From assembly GCA_005800795.1 (NCBI GenBank), contig SYEN01000214.1, positions 1-5,998 of the forward strand: 5,998 bases of DNA, given 5' to 3'. This stretch comes from Burkholderiales bacterium. Its GTDB lineage: Bacteria; Pseudomonadota; Gammaproteobacteria; Burkholderiales; SG8-41. Within the stretch, counting starts at the first letter, position 1. Every line of letters begins with the position of its first letter. The notes beneath the pieces were generated by a model. The model was not told the DNA's origin. It made no database searches and was given only the letters and a program-made list of their open reading frames with translations. This document shows, one piece after another, positions 1 to 5,937 of this stretch. A program made the position numbers and the translations under genes.

Positions 1-909
1 GCCTACGACACCATTATGGTGTTCAAAGACCAGTTCAAGAATCACATCCTGCCCGACAAGCTGCACATTCTGAACGTGGCGTTTCTGGTGCCCGATTTAC
101 GCCGTGAATTTGGCGGCTGCGCTGGCAATATTGCCTACAACCTGAAAATGCTTGGTGGTAATCCGCTGATCATGACCACCGTGGGCGACGATCACGCCCC
201 GTACACTGCGCGGCTCGACCGGCTGGGACTAGCCCGCACGCATGTGCGCGTGGTCGAGGACACCTTCACCGCTCAAGCGTTTATCACCACGGATCTGGAC
301 GACAACCAGATTACCGCATTCCATCCGGGAGCGATGAATTTTTCGCATCAAAACCACGTGGGCGATGCGAAAGGCGCAACCCTCGGCATCGTCGCGCCCG
401 ACGGGCGCGATGGCATGATTCAGCATGCGCGCGAATTTCACGCCGCCGGTATCCCGTTCATTTTCGATCCGGGGCAGGAGCTGCCGATGTTTAATGGCGA
501 GGATTTGATGAACTTCATCAATATCGCCAGCTACGTTACGGTCAACGATTACGAAGCGCAGTTGCTGCAGGAACGCACCGGCAAAACCTTTGAGCAAATC
601 GCCCAACAAGTGAAAGCGCTGATCGTCACGCTGGGCGGCAAAGGCTCGGAGATTTACGCGGGCGGCAAAAAATATGACATCCCCAGCGTCAAGCCCGCGG
701 CGGTCCTCGACCCCACCGGCTGCGGCGATGCGTTCCGTGCGGGCCTGCTCCATGGCATCACCAACGGCATGGATTGGGCGGTCACCGGGCGGCTGGCATC
801 GCTCATCGGCGCACTCAAAATCGCCCAGCGCGGGCCGCAGAATCACAGCTTCACGCGGGATTCAATAGCCGCGATGTATCGAGAGAATTTTGGCGCGATG
901 CCGTGGTGA
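1..909 (+). CDS. PfkB-family carbohydrate/adenosine kinase, 5'-partial at window edge
   Basis: ATP-dependent, probably cytoplasmic kinase of the ribokinase/PfkB superfamily, closest in style to bacterial adenosine kinase-like proteins. The frame is open from base 1 (AYDTI before the first ATG at 16), and those residues fit the conserved N-terminal strand of the family. The ATG at 16 is therefore probably an internal Met, and about ten residues lie outside the window. In window codons, the first PfkB region is FGGCAGN at about 37-43, with a VGDD segment shortly after. The second signature DPTGCGDAF starts at codon 237, and its Asp at codon 243 is the expected catalytic base; the anion-hole segment is GCGD, where GAGD is more usual. 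The stop is TGA at 907. The acyltransferase gene follows 68 bp downstream on the same strand. The family is secure. Adenosine as substrate, rather than a sugar, is inferred from overall resemblance and not from a diagnostic residue. Confidence 0.9.
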   Translation, partial: AYDTIMVFKDQFKNHILPDKLHILNVAFLVPDLRREFGGCAGNIAYNLKMLGGNPLIMTTVGDDHAPYTARLDRLGLARTHVRVVEDTFTAQAFITTDLDDNQITAFHPGAMNFSHQNHVGDAKGATLGIVAPDGRDGMIQHAREFHAAGIPFIFDPGQELPMFNGEDLMNFINIASYVTVNDYEAQLLQERTGKTFEQIAQQVKALIVTLGGKGSEIYAGGKKYDIPSVKPAAVLDPTGCGDAFRAGLLHGITNGMDWAVTGRLASLIGALKIAQRGPQNHSFTRDSIAAMYRENFGAMPW

Positions 910-916
910 GCGAGAG

Positions 917-945
917 TTGATCGTAAGTATATGTTTTAATTGAAT
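917..945 (+). promoter_or_regulatory. weak candidate sigma-70 promoter for the acyltransferase gene
   Basis: The 68-bp gap after the kinase is an AT-rich pocket between GC-rich genes. TTGATC at 917-922 and TTGAAT at 940-945 are 17 bp apart and resemble -35 and -10 elements, though the -10 matches only about four of six positions. No terminator separates the two genes, so co-transcription is equally possible. Confidence 0.25.
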
Positions 946-977
946 ATTTTAAAACGCCCATTTCCCGCCATCTGCTT

Positions 978-1769
978 TTGACTGCACCTGCGCCCACTCG
1001 ATCGCCTGCCGCGTTGCCTCACACGCCGCGTTGGGTTCGTGCCTGGCGCGTGACTCTCGTACTGACGCACTTGGGCCAAGCGGCCGTAGTGGCGGCCTGC
1101 GGCTATCCGCTGATGACCCCGGCGCGCCGCCGCCTGGCACTGCAACGCTGGTCGGCAAAGCTGTTGCGCCTGTTCGCCGCGAATCTCACCGTGCACGGCA
1201 CGCCGCCGCGTGAAGGGGACACTTATTTGCTGGCAGCGAATCACGTGTCGTGGCTGGATATTTTTGCCATCAACGCAGCGGTGCCTACGCGCTTTGTCGC
1301 CAAATCCGAAGTTCGCGGCTGGCCGCTGATTGGGTGGTTGTGCGTGAAGGCTGAAACGCTATTTATCGAGCGCGGCCGGCGGCGCGATCTCGCGCGGTTG
1401 GATGACGCCATTGCCACCGCGCTCAACGCCGGCGCCGGCATGGGCGTGTTTCTCGAAGGCACCACCACCGACGGCCACGAAGTGCTGCCGTTTCACAGCT
1501 CGTTGCTACGCCCCGCGCAGCAGGCTGCCGTCAACATTGTGCCGGTAGCGATCCAGTATTTGCGAACAGACAGCACGATCTGCGTGGAGGCTGCCTTCGA
1601 CGGCGACAAAACCCTGCTCGATACCATCCGCCTCATGCTCACGCAGCACGAGATTCATACCCGCGTGCATTTTCTGCCGCCGGTGCAGGCTGAAGGGGTG
1701 CATCGCAAGGAAGTGGCGCGGCAGGCGCGCGAGGTAATTGTGCAGACGCTTTATGCGAAAAAGCCCTAG
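978..1769 (+). CDS. 1-acyl-sn-glycerol-3-phosphate acyltransferase (PlsC-like lysophospholipid acyltransferase)
   Basis: Membrane-associated acyltransferase expected to acylate lysophosphatidic acid or a related lysolipid during phospholipid synthesis. With a TTG start the product is 263 aa, a normal length. A hydrophobic segment at about residues 25-46 is the likely membrane anchor. The catalytic NHxSWLD box (H89 and D94) fits the H(X4)D motif. It is followed by FVAKSEVRGWPLIG (106-119), FIERGRRRD (129-137) and FLEGTTTDG (158-166), the substrate-phosphate and EGT blocks of the family. The start is uncertain. No in-frame ATG precedes residue 46, and none of TTG 978, TTG 1014 or GTG 1050 has a visible Shine-Dalgarno. 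TTG 978 is chosen because it keeps the whole N-terminus. The gene follows the kinase by 68 bp and ends 33 bp before the shared terminator hairpin. Homologues that acylate ornithine lipids cannot be excluded. Confidence 0.9.
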   Translation: MTAPAPTRSPAALPHTPRWVRAWRVTLVLTHLGQAAVVAACGYPLMTPARRRLALQRWSAKLLRLFAANLTVHGTPPREGDTYLLAANHVSWLDIFAINAAVPTRFVAKSEVRGWPLIGWLCVKAETLFIERGRRRDLARLDDAIATALNAGAGMGVFLEGTTTDGHEVLPFHSSLLRPAQQAAVNIVPVAIQYLRTDSTICVEAAFDGDKTLLDTIRLMLTQHEIHTRVHFLPPVQAEGVHRKEVARQAREVIVQTLYAKKP

Positions 1770-1802
1770 CACTCGTCTGGCTCGGGGCGGACATACAAAA
1801 CG

Positions 1803-1844
1803 CGCACAATAAAAAACCCGCCGCAGCGGGTTTTTTATTGTGCG
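1803..1844. terminator. bidirectional intrinsic terminator between convergent genes
   Basis: The arms 1803-1821 and 1826-1844 are perfect reverse complements over 19 bp around the 4-nt loop CGCA. The GC core is CCCGC/GCGGG. It is flanked on the left by six A and on the right by six T, so either transcript has a stem followed by a U run. It lies 33 bp after the stop of the acyltransferase gene (+) and 12 bp after the stop of the PEP-CTERM gene (-). It can therefore end both. Confidence 0.92.
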
Positions 1845-1859
1845 AAGGAACGCAAACTA

Positions 1860-1946
1860 CACGAGTTTTTGCTTTCTGCGGCGTGCGGCAAAACCCAGCA
1901 TGCCAAGACCCGCCAGCATCATGGCATAGGTTTCCGGTTCCGGCAC
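1860..1946 (-). other. PEP-CTERM protein-sorting signal
   Basis: The last 29 codons encode VPEPETYAMMLAGLGMLGF followed by AARRRKQKLV. This is the tripartite signal: a VPEP motif, a single hydrophobic helix and a basic tail. In the known system, exosortase (EpsH family) recognises such tails at the membrane. No exosortase gene lies in this window, which is usual because these substrates are scattered around the genome. Confidence 0.93.
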
Positions 1947-2201
1947 CGCAGTCAAATTTAAGGTGGTGTCGATATTGAAATTGGATTGAGTCAGGTGCCG
2001 TTCGGCAAAGAAGAACTTGAAATTGATATCTTCGCCCAGCGCGGCGCCGGCCGCAGCACGGATTTGCGCGCCTGTCGCTGTTGCTGATGCCGAGGGGTGA
2101 ATGCCGCCAAGGTCCATAAACAACTTGCCGTTGGCAAACACCCACACGTCGTCGTCACCGGAGAACGTGAAGGTGTCAGCATCGCTTAACACCGAGCCCT
2201 G

Positions 2202-2204
2202 TCA
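2202..2204 (-). other. in-frame TGA interrupting the fibro-slime domain
   Basis: On the - strand the codons read CTG AAC TGA CAG GGC, that is L-N-stop-Q-G, between HNYHFTMV and SVLSDADTFTF. The next base is C, a context known to make UGA leaky. A one-base change from GGA, CGA or TGG would give this codon. Confidence 0.95.
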
Positions 2205-2700
2205 GTTCAGCACCATGGTGAAATGGTAGTTATGGCTATTGCCTTGATTCCCCCAGCCTTGACCGTCAATGGGAAAGAAAGAACTACTATTGGCTACCCG
2301 ATGACCATTGGCTATCTCTGTGAAGGTGATCGGTACTGTGATTGTTTTGTTGATACCCGGCGTGTCGGTAAACCACGAAGCAAAGCTTGCTGCGGATTGC
2401 ACCGGACCGTAGCCGCTGCCGGGATTGACCAGCGTCGGCAATCCACCCGTCAGCGTATTGTTCACAATACCGGTCTGCACCCCATTGATTGATGCCTCCA
2501 TATCGGGGTGAGGCGAGCAGCCCTGCGCAGCAGCAAAGCCCTGAGCGCAAAAATCACGCACCGTGGCATTGACCTGAAACGTGTCACCGACCGCAGCGAG
2601 TGCGTTAACGGAACACAGGCTCAACGCAAGCGCCGAGCAACCTAACAGCGATTGGGCGCTGAACTTACGCGTTGAATTCACACGATTTGCCATTCTTAAT

Positions 2701-2705
2701 CTCCT
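2701..2705 (-). promoter_or_regulatory. ribosome binding site that sets the PEP-CTERM protein start
   Basis: The - strand reads AGGAG, then 7-8 nt, then ATG at 2693. It supports this ATG over the ATG at 2801, which lacks such a site and would put 36 non-signal-like residues in front of a good signal peptide. Confidence 0.85.
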
Positions 2706-2856
2706 AAAAATATTGTTCACACAGAAGCTTGATAATGATTCACGACAAAGACGACAGCTTTGCCATTCGCGCCTTAGGACCGGTGGACCGGCGCAGTACA
2801 TAGAAGGTTGACATTTGTGACGACTTTGAGGGTAGTCGGTTAGCCCGAAGTTGTCG

Positions 2857-2874
2857 ATAGGCCGTTCGGTCTAT
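2857..2874. promoter_or_regulatory. 18-bp near-perfect dyad, possible operator or activator site
   Basis: On the - strand this reads ATAGACCGAACGGCCTAT. The two halves are symmetric except for one mismatched pair. It lies about 165 bp upstream of the PEP-CTERM start, a position that would suit an upstream activator site. The regulator is unknown, and the site could also be a small RNA hairpin or chance. Confidence 0.35.
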
Positions 2875-2937
2875 TCTTAAAAAATTTTTCTAAACTGACA
2901 GCGGAAGGACAGGCAGTGAATTGGGGAGGAATTTTTG

Positions 2938-2961
2938 ATGATACTTGTTAATAAAATTTAA
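2938..2961 (+). other. possible 7-codon leader-type ORF with strong Shine-Dalgarno
   Basis: GGGGAGGA at 2923-2930 lies 7 nt before ATG 2938. The frame encodes MILVNKI and then TAA. The ribosome-binding site is better than those of several real genes here, but no + strand gene follows. It may be chance, a relic, or part of a small transcript running opposite to the PEP-CTERM promoter region. Confidence 0.2.
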
Positions 2962-3179
2962 ATAAAAACAATGATTTATTACTACTCTTATGAATGTATC
3001 GAGTGCTGCGCTGCCGCGGAGAATGCGTGCTATATACCTCGAGCATCCTAAATCGGATAAGCGATGCCTTTACGATCTAGCCAGCCTTCGCTGTTGAGTT
3101 GGGCCTATTTGAAGAGGTCCGTAGTAGGAGAAGGTTCCGAACCGTGCGCGTCTCGGTCACCGGCACCACCAGCGCGCGT

Positions 3180-4229
3180 TTATGCGTACCGATTCGGCAT
3201 CTGCGCTGTCTCATGCCCCTTCTGATGCGCATAGTTGGCGCGGAAAAACTCCAGCACCAAGTCGGCATATAGCGCTGGCGTGTACTTGGCAGGACGCCCG
3301 GCGGTGATGCACGACGGTAACGCTTCAATGGTGCGATACGGGTTCGGGCTGTGAAAATAAGCCAGTGAATAGCGGTCGGTCTTGCCGTCAACCGCCACGC
3401 CGTGCGGCGTGGAGCGAAAGCGGTCGTTCGACATGCGCCGCATGATGTTACCGAGGTTGACCAAAAACGTACCCGGAATCAGCGGCGGCGACACCCATTC
3501 GCCCGACGGCAATTGTACGCGCAGGCCGGGAATTTCCGTGCGTGCGAGGATGGTCAGAAAGCTGTTGTCGGTGTGCGGCGCCTGGCCAAACGCGTTGTCG
3601 GCGCCTGATGTCGGCGGGTAGTGCAGCATGCGCAGTGTGGCGTGGTTGTCGTTGGAAAAAATCGGTGCGAAGTGTTGGGCCGGCATACCCATCGCCACCG
3701 CAAACACCGGCAACATGCGTTGGCCGAGCGCATTCAGCGCGGTGAAATACGCCATCACGTTTTCACGAAATCCAGGCAGCTCGTGAGGCGGCTGCGGCCA
3801 CTGATTGCGCCCGCGCAGCGGCTTGCCGGCGAGCACATCGGGATGATCGGCCGGCCGGTCGACGATGACGAAAAACGATTCGTTTTCGTTCGGCCGCGTC
3901 GCCTGATGCACGGTGGTGTGGCGCTGCGTGCTGGCGTTCATCGGCAGGTAACCGACATTGTTCTGGTCGAGCGACAGCTTGAACTTCGCCTCCGGCGGCA
4001 ATGCGTGAAAGCGCCGCGCCTCGGTAAAGGTGCGCTCTATCAACGCCTCGGATACCCCGTGGCCCTTGAGGTAGAAAAAGCCGACACGCTCACACGCATC
4101 GCGCACGGCCTGCGCCAGCGATGCCAGGGCATCCGGATCCCCGCCAAAGTACGGCGCGAAGTCGAGTATCGGAATCTGGCCCACAGCGGCATCCAGATCC
4201 GCGGGGACATGCTGCTGGAACAGGTGCAT
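3180..4229 (-). CDS. isopenicillin N synthase-like 2-oxoglutarate/Fe(II)-dependent oxygenase
   Basis: Non-haem iron oxygenase of the DIOX_N plus 2OG-FeII_Oxy architecture, expected in the cytoplasm; substrate unknown. The product is 349 aa from ATG 4229, which has GGAG 8 nt upstream. A TTG at 4259 would add ten residues but has no RBS. Numbered from the ATG, the N-terminal DIOX_N region starts near IPILDF (19-24) and includes ERVGFFYLKGHGV (47-59). The iron ligands are H219 and D221 in PHTDNSFLTIL and H276 in STPHGV. R286 and S288 in RYSLAYF form the RxS motif that usually binds 2-oxoglutarate. NLGNIM and RFRST, between the ligands, are also typical. The distal ligand context is HGV where many relatives have HRV. 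All catalytic residues are present, so it should be active. No peptide synthetase or beta-lactam gene is nearby, so antibiotic synthesis should not be assumed. It lies 154 bp downstream of apaH on the same strand. Confidence 0.92.
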   Translation of the reverse strand: MHLFQQHVPADLDAAVGQIPILDFAPYFGGDPDALASLAQAVRDACERVGFFYLKGHGVSEALIERTFTEARRFHALPPEAKFKLSLDQNNVGYLPMNASTQRHTTVHQATRPNENESFFVIVDRPADHPDVLAGKPLRGRNQWPQPPHELPGFRENVMAYFTALNALGQRMLPVFAVAMGMPAQHFAPIFSNDNHATLRMLHYPPTSGADNAFGQAPHTDNSFLTILARTEIPGLRVQLPSGEWVSPPLIPGTFLVNLGNIMRRMSNDRFRSTPHGVAVDGKTDRYSLAYFHSPNPYRTIEALPSCITAGRPAKYTPALYADLVLEFFRANYAHQKGHETAQMPNRYA

Positions 4230-4237
4230 GGGAAGCG

Positions 4238-4241
4238 CTCC
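4238..4241 (-). promoter_or_regulatory. ribosome binding site for the oxygenase
   Basis: GGAG on the - strand with 8-nt spacing to ATG 4229. It decides for this ATG over the upstream in-frame TTG at 4259. Confidence 0.7.
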
Positions 4242-4383
4242 GGTGCGAGGCAGGCCCAAGCAGTTTAGCGCATTGCGATTAGGGCATGTAGCTGCTTGTC
4301 GCGGGGCTGCGCCTCGCTGAATCGCGGCCAGGCATCAGCAAAGAACAACATCGCTATCTGTGTAAATAATTGTTTTTATTGAG

Positions 4384-5220
4384 TTATTTTTGGCCGGCGT
4401 AATCGCTTTCCGCGCGCTCGCACCCGCACTGAAACACCCGCCGGTCTTCGAGCCGCATGGCAGTGAGCTTACGGCCCCACACGCAGCCAGAATCCAGGCC
4501 AACCACGTCCGGCCGCAGCAGCACGCCGAGTGACGCCCAGTGGCCAAACAGCACCGGCGTATCCGCACTGGCGCGGCCCGATACGTCGTACCACGGCATG
4601 TAGCCTGTGGGCATGTTCACCGGTGCGAGTTTGTGCGTGAATTCCATGTCGCCCTTGGCAGTACACAGACGCATGCGCGTCATGGCGTTGACGATGACTC
4701 TGAGGCGGTCATCGCCGGTGAGCTCATCGTGCCAGGCGCTGGGCTTGTTGCCGTAGAGCGGGCGTAAAAATGCATCGGCGTCGTCGCCGCGCAGCACGGT
4801 TTCGACCTCATGTGCGAGGGACAAGGCTTTGTCGATAGACCACTGCGGCAGCAGGCCCGCGTGTACCATCGCAAAACCCAGCGTGCGATCCACGTGCATC
4901 ATTTTTTGCTGGCGCAGCCAAAACAGCAACGCGTCGCGGTCGGGCGCGTCGAGCACGTCTTTCAGTGTGTCGCCGGGATATTGCTTGGTGTAACCGCTGG
5001 CCGCCACCAGCAGATGCAGATCGTGATTGCCGAGAATCGGCACGGCAGCGTCACCCAGGCTGATAATGAAGCGCAGCGTGTCCGCCGATTGCGGGCCACG
5101 ATTTACCAGATCGCCGACCAGCCAGACCTGATCGCGCGGCGGATCGAATTTAACCTGATCGAGCAGACGCTTTAGCGGATCGCAGCAGCCTTGCAGATCG
5201 CCGATGGCGTAGGTGGCCAT
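4384..5220 (-). CDS. apaH: symmetrical bis(5'-nucleosyl)-tetraphosphatase (diadenosine tetraphosphatase)
   Basis: Cytoplasmic metallophosphatase that splits Ap4A symmetrically into two ADP, keeping dinucleoside polyphosphates low; in enterobacteria such enzymes also remove Np4 caps from RNA. The product is 278 aa from ATG 5220, close to the usual length. All metallophosphatase blocks are present: GDLQGC (7-12), GDLVNRGP (36-43), GNHDLHLL (64-71), VHAG (119-122), FGHW (225-228) and LDSGCVWG (242-249). The Asp, Asn and His metal ligands are intact. A GTG at 5235 would add five residues, but family members normally begin MATY, as the ATG product does. The RBS is weak (GGTGG at roughly 12 nt). 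A terminator hairpin ends only 23 bp upstream of the start, so the promoter must overlap that hairpin or lie inside the cytochrome gene. Otherwise expression depends on readthrough. Confidence 0.96.
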   Translation of the reverse strand: MATYAIGDLQGCCDPLKRLLDQVKFDPPRDQVWLVGDLVNRGPQSADTLRFIISLGDAAVPILGNHDLHLLVAASGYTKQYPGDTLKDVLDAPDRDALLFWLRQQKMMHVDRTLGFAMVHAGLLPQWSIDKALSLAHEVETVLRGDDADAFLRPLYGNKPSAWHDELTGDDRLRVIVNAMTRMRLCTAKGDMEFTHKLAPVNMPTGYMPWYDVSGRASADTPVLFGHWASLGVLLRPDVVGLDSGCVWGRKLTAMRLEDRRVFQCGCERAESDYAGQK

Positions 5221-5243
5221 GCGCGTGCTTACCACCGCCCAAC

Positions 5244-5272
5244 AAAAAAGGCGCGGAATGCCGCGCCTTTTT
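5244..5272 (-). terminator. intrinsic terminator downstream of the cytochrome gene
   Basis: The inverted repeat AAAAAGGCGCGG / CCGCGCCTTTTT (5245-5256 and 5261-5272) has a 4-nt loop. Read on the - strand, the GC stem is followed by six U. It begins 18 bp after the cytochrome stop. The structure is symmetric and could also act on + strand transcripts. Confidence 0.88.
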
Positions 5273-5290
5273 GCGACATCGGCATCACGG

Positions 5291-5851
5291 CTACTTCGAT
5301 TGCGCCAGCATGTAATCGACTGCGGCTTTGACGTCGTCGTCCGACAGGCTCATATTGCCGCCTTTCGGGGGCATGGCATTCTTGCCCTTGATCGCGCTGG
5401 TGTGCATGGCAGCGGCGCCCGCGCCTAAACGCGGCGCCCAAGCGGCTTTGTCGCCGACTTTGGGCGCGCCCACGACACCGGCGGCGTGGCAGGCTAGGCA
5501 ACTGGTGTCATAAACAGCCTTACCGTTGGGCGCGGCCTTGGCGCCATCCGCAGCGGCGGCCACTGCAGCCACGGGTGCCGGTGCGGGGACCAGCGGCGAC
5601 GGACCTTTGTCGATATCGGGCACGCTACCCACAGGCTTGATGCGTTCGGCTATCGCCTTGTCGGACATGGAGGGCGTCGAGCGCGGCTTTTCGCCACTCA
5701 TCACGACGTGAATAATTGCGAAAATAGCGGCGATGGGGACTATGAACGCCAGCACCACCACCACGATCAACTGGGTGGGGGTTTTGATAAAACCGGTGTC
5801 GCTGTCGTCGCCGTCGTTGGAATGGCCGTGGCCAGAAGAGGCTTTGCTCAT
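5291..5851 (-). CDS. membrane-anchored c-type cytochrome, cytochrome c5 family
   Basis: Electron carrier with one covalent haem, expected to face the periplasm while anchored in the inner membrane. The product is 186 aa. Residues 1-23 are a polar head rich in Gly, His, Ser and Asp (SSGHGHSNDGDDSD). One transmembrane helix spans about 27-51. A flexible Pro/Ala linker (about 82-103) follows, then a cytochrome domain of roughly 80 residues. The haem site is CLACH (C118, C121, H122), and M160 in NAMPPKGG is the sixth ligand. GAPKVGDKAAWAPR and the C-terminal VDYML fit the c5 family. ATG 5851 is the natural start, with only a weak GAG element before it, and a good promoter lies about 37 bp upstream. 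The oxidase or reductase partner is not in the window. The family is secure; its exact place in the respiratory chain is not known. Confidence 0.93.
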   Translation of the reverse strand: MSKASSGHGHSNDGDDSDTGFIKTPTQLIVVVVLAFIVPIAAIFAIIHVVMSGEKPRSTPSMSDKAIAERIKPVGSVPDIDKGPSPLVPAPAPVAAVAAAADGAKAAPNGKAVYDTSCLACHAAGVVGAPKVGDKAAWAPRLGAGAAAMHTSAIKGKNAMPPKGGNMSLSDDDVKAAVDYMLAQSK

Positions 5852-5887
5852 GGGTGTCTCGTTGGTAGGTATGCGCTGGAACGTAGG

Positions 5888-5916
5888 ATTATAACGTGCG
5901 CCACGAGTGCGGTAAA
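5888..5916 (-). promoter_or_regulatory. sigma-70 promoter of the cytochrome gene
   Basis: On the - strand TTTACC (5916-5911) and a perfect TATAAT (5893-5888) are separated by exactly 17 bp. The expected transcript start near 5880 gives a leader of about 30 nt before ATG 5851. This is the clearest promoter in the window. Confidence 0.75.
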
Positions 5917-5937
5917 AGGCCGCAAGTCCCGGCGTGC

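Larger units (their letters stand above)
1857..2693 (-). pseudogene. fibro-slime domain PEP-CTERM surface protein gene interrupted by an in-frame TGA
   Basis: Exported protein expected at the cell surface or in the extracellular matrix. Start ATG 2693 has a strong RBS (AGGAG, 8-nt spacing). Residues 1-33 form a signal peptide: basic N-region, hydrophobic core around LLGCSALALSL, and a cleavage site near NALA. A fibro-slime domain follows. It includes VRDF (45-48), HPDMEASINGVQTGIV (62-77), SAASFASWFTDTPGIN (100-115), FFPIDGQGWG (139-148), GDDDVWVFANGKL (179-191), then FFFAERH and SNFNIDTT. VPEPETYAMML begins the PEP-CTERM tail at codon 250. Codon 164 is TGA, leaving a 163-aa product that lacks the second half of the domain and the sorting signal. 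Both sides share one frame and the domain reads through with no apparent gap, so one substitution explains the break. A GTG at 2192 could restart translation, but that product would lack a signal peptide. Recent pseudogene, readthrough gene and sequence error all remain possible. Confidence 0.85.
2694..3179. other. 486-bp gene-free region upstream of the PEP-CTERM gene
   Basis: No convincing protein gene, RNA gene or mobile element was found here. Roughly 2875-3000 is clearly more AT-rich than the flanking genes. The stretch contains the RBS at 2701-2705, a direct repeat GGACCGG at 2777-2783 and 2785-2791, a TTGACA hexamer on the + strand at 2808-2813 without a good -10, an 18-bp dyad at 2857-2874, and a tiny + strand ORF with a strong Shine-Dalgarno. 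It must also hold the 3' end of the oxygenase transcript, but I see no clear hairpin plus U-run terminator for it. The promoter of the PEP-CTERM gene should lie here. No good sigma-70 pair was found. Confidence 0.7.

Noticed and set aside
229..846. 205-codon - strand ORF opposite the kinase gene
   Set aside because: It is a shadow of the PfkB kinase frame, with no motifs of its own.
1639..2145. 168-codon - strand ORF spanning the terminator and the PEP-CTERM gene 3' end
   Set aside because: It runs through a terminator hairpin and overlaps two real genes in other frames. The composition is not protein-like.
2749..2764. Sigma-54 promoter proposed as a firm feature
   Set aside because: The -24 box TGGCA is good but the -12 box reads TCGT instead of TTGC. 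It is kept only as a hypothesis within a finding.
2971..3051. 26-codon + strand ORF with four Cys (MIYYYSYECIECC...)
   Set aside because: It has no Shine-Dalgarno, no promoter and low complexity at its start. It is too short to separate from chance.
3130..3155. GGTTCCGAACC resembling a tRNA T-loop or an attachment site
   Set aside because: No acceptor stem, D-arm or anticodon arm can be folded around it, and no integrase is present.
3060..3179. Codons continuing in the oxygenase frame past its stop (…TTDLFK, stop, AQLNSEGWLDRKGIAYPI, stop)
   Set aside because: They looked like a possible eroded tail, but the oxygenase already ends at a normal family length. The stretch contains a further stop and matches nothing I recognise.
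3621..4268. 215-codon + strand ORF opposite the oxygenase gene
   Set aside because: It lies wholly antisense to a gene with complete catalytic motifs. Its Arg-, His- and Gln-rich product shows no domain, as expected of a GC-rich shadow frame.
4260..4383. Intrinsic terminator for apaH, or promoter for the oxygenase
   Set aside because: The AT-rich patch near 4365-4385 has only a weak AATAA/TTATT pairing and no GC stem. No convincing -35/-10 pair was found before the oxygenase.
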